7,749 nt of DNA, from assembly GCA_031267485.1 (NCBI GenBank), contig JAIRYY010000078.1:1-7749 (forward strand), written 5' to 3'. The translations under genes and the position numbers were made by a program. Position 1 is the first letter of the stretch; every line of letters begins with the position of its first letter. The notes below the pieces were generated by a model that saw nothing but the letters and a program-made list of their open reading frames with translations, did not search any database and had not been told where the DNA came from. This document shows, piece by piece, positions 7,487-7,749 of the stretch. Source of the stretch: Tannerella sp. (GTDB lineage Bacteria > Bacteroidota > Bacteroidia > Bacteroidales > Tannerellaceae).

Positions 7487-7519
7487 GTCATTGCGAGACC
7501 CCACCCCGGCTTTGCCGGG
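7487..7519 (+). repeat. Repeat fragment with short CCCGGC/GCCGGG hairpin
   Basis: GTCATTGCGAG at 7487-7497 is the canonical start of the repeat word also seen, with one inserted base, at 1323-1311 on the minus strand. Shortly after it, CCCGGC-TTT-GCCGGG (7505-7519) forms a 6-bp stem with a 3-base loop. The hairpin is followed by As on the + strand, and on the minus strand the Ts come before it. It therefore lacks the layout of an intrinsic terminator in either direction. Confidence 0.5.
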
Positions 7520-7624
7520 AAAAAAAGGGAAAAAGACGAAAAAAAACGGCCGGTTAATATACTTATAATCAATTGTTCTATTTTTTTTGTCATTGTAAGC
7601 GCCACAATTTTTTTGATATTTATA

Positions 7625-7653
7625 TTGCAAATTAAAAAAACAATATATCTTTG
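7625..7653 (+). promoter_or_regulatory. Bacteroidota-type promoter for the gene at the right edge
   Basis: TTG at 7625-7627 (context ATTGCAA) is followed after 18 bases by TATCTTTG at 7646-7653. The -7 element is an exact TAnnTTTG match. The -33 element is weaker than at glyA and the spacing one base shorter. Transcription would start near 7660, giving a leader of about 67 bases before the ATG at 7727. The leader contains a minimal ATG-AAT-TAA frame at 7673-7681. Confidence 0.65.
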
Positions 7654-7726
7654 CCACTGTTTTCCGTGCGGTATGAATTAAGTGCGGATAAATAGATAAT
7701 AGATTGCAAACATATAAATAAGCGAA

Positions 7727-7749
7727 ATGAACTCTTTCTGTAGAAAATA
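7727..7749 (+). CDS. Start of a gene cut by the window edge (unknown product)
   Basis: The ATG at 7727-7729 opens a frame MNSFCRK that is still open at the last base. It lies about 67 bases after the predicted promoter in an AT-rich leader typical of the phylum, with no Shine-Dalgarno sequence. Seven residues are too few to name a product. A polar then basic N terminus could be the beginning of a signal peptide, as in many Bacteroidota envelope proteins, but this is only a guess. Confidence 0.45.

Larger units (their letters stand above)
7179..7623. other. Repeat-rich intergenic region after the operon
   Basis: I find no credible gene here. A 143-codon open frame on the minus strand spans the inverted repeat and AT-rich runs and has no recognisable domain. 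From left to right the stretch holds GTCATTCTGCGC (7225-7236), a small hairpin GGTTT-CATA-AAACC (7283-7296), a possible IS-end remnant (from 7302), the long nested inverted repeat (7370-7473), GTCATTGCGAG (7487-7497), a CCCGGC-TTT-GCCGGG hairpin (7505-7519) followed by A-rich sequence, and then AT-rich DNA leading to the next promoter. No convincing + strand terminator follows the HAD gene. The only candidate is a weak ATTGT/ACAAT stem before Ts at 7592-7614. Confidence 0.55.

Noticed and set aside
7505..7519. CCCGGC/GCCGGG hairpin as operon terminator
   Set aside because: The tract after it on the + strand is A, not T, and on the minus strand the Ts come before the stem.
7226..7657. Minus-strand open frame of 143 codons in the right spacer
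   Set aside because: It runs through an inverted repeat, homopolymer runs and the predicted promoter, and resembles no protein family.

Overview
The window looks like a chromosomal segment from the Bacteroidota, most likely a gut Bacteroidales related to Rikenellaceae/Alistipes. The evidence is two promoters of the Bacteroidota type (TTTG or TTG, about 19 bases, TAnnTTTG), start codons without a Shine-Dalgarno sequence, a PF14905-type outer-membrane barrel, a lipoprotein GH20 hexosaminidase, and fairly GC-rich genes separated by AT-rich leaders. The genus is a guess from protein style, not from a search.

Layout. Positions 1-1161 hold the 3' part of a TonB-receptor-like outer-membrane barrel gene. 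Positions 1162-1455 are a spacer with a 34-bp perfect palindrome nested in an interspersed repeat, followed by a consensus promoter. From 1456 to 7178 four genes run on the + strand with gaps of 22 nt, 17 nt and a 4-nt overlap, so they are probably one transcript: glyA (serine hydroxymethyltransferase), a GH20 beta-N-acetylhexosaminidase lipoprotein with C-terminal accessory domains, a CNNM/CorC-type membrane protein, and a Cof-type HAD phosphatase. Positions 7179-7726 are a 548-nt spacer with a long nested inverted repeat (7370-7473), a possible remnant of an IS end, further repeat words and a promoter. The next + strand gene seems to begin at 7727 and runs off the window.

Function. The four operon products have no obvious single pathway: one-carbon/serine-glycine metabolism, cleavage of terminal N-acetylhexosamines at the cell surface, cation transport or homeostasis, and dephosphorylation of a small phosphorylated metabolite. 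The grouping looks like shared transcription from the glyA promoter rather than a dedicated system.

I found no convincing undescribed system. The points most worth checking are the two repeat structures, which share a 14-base word, and a well-formed intrinsic terminator that lies antisense inside the HAD gene.
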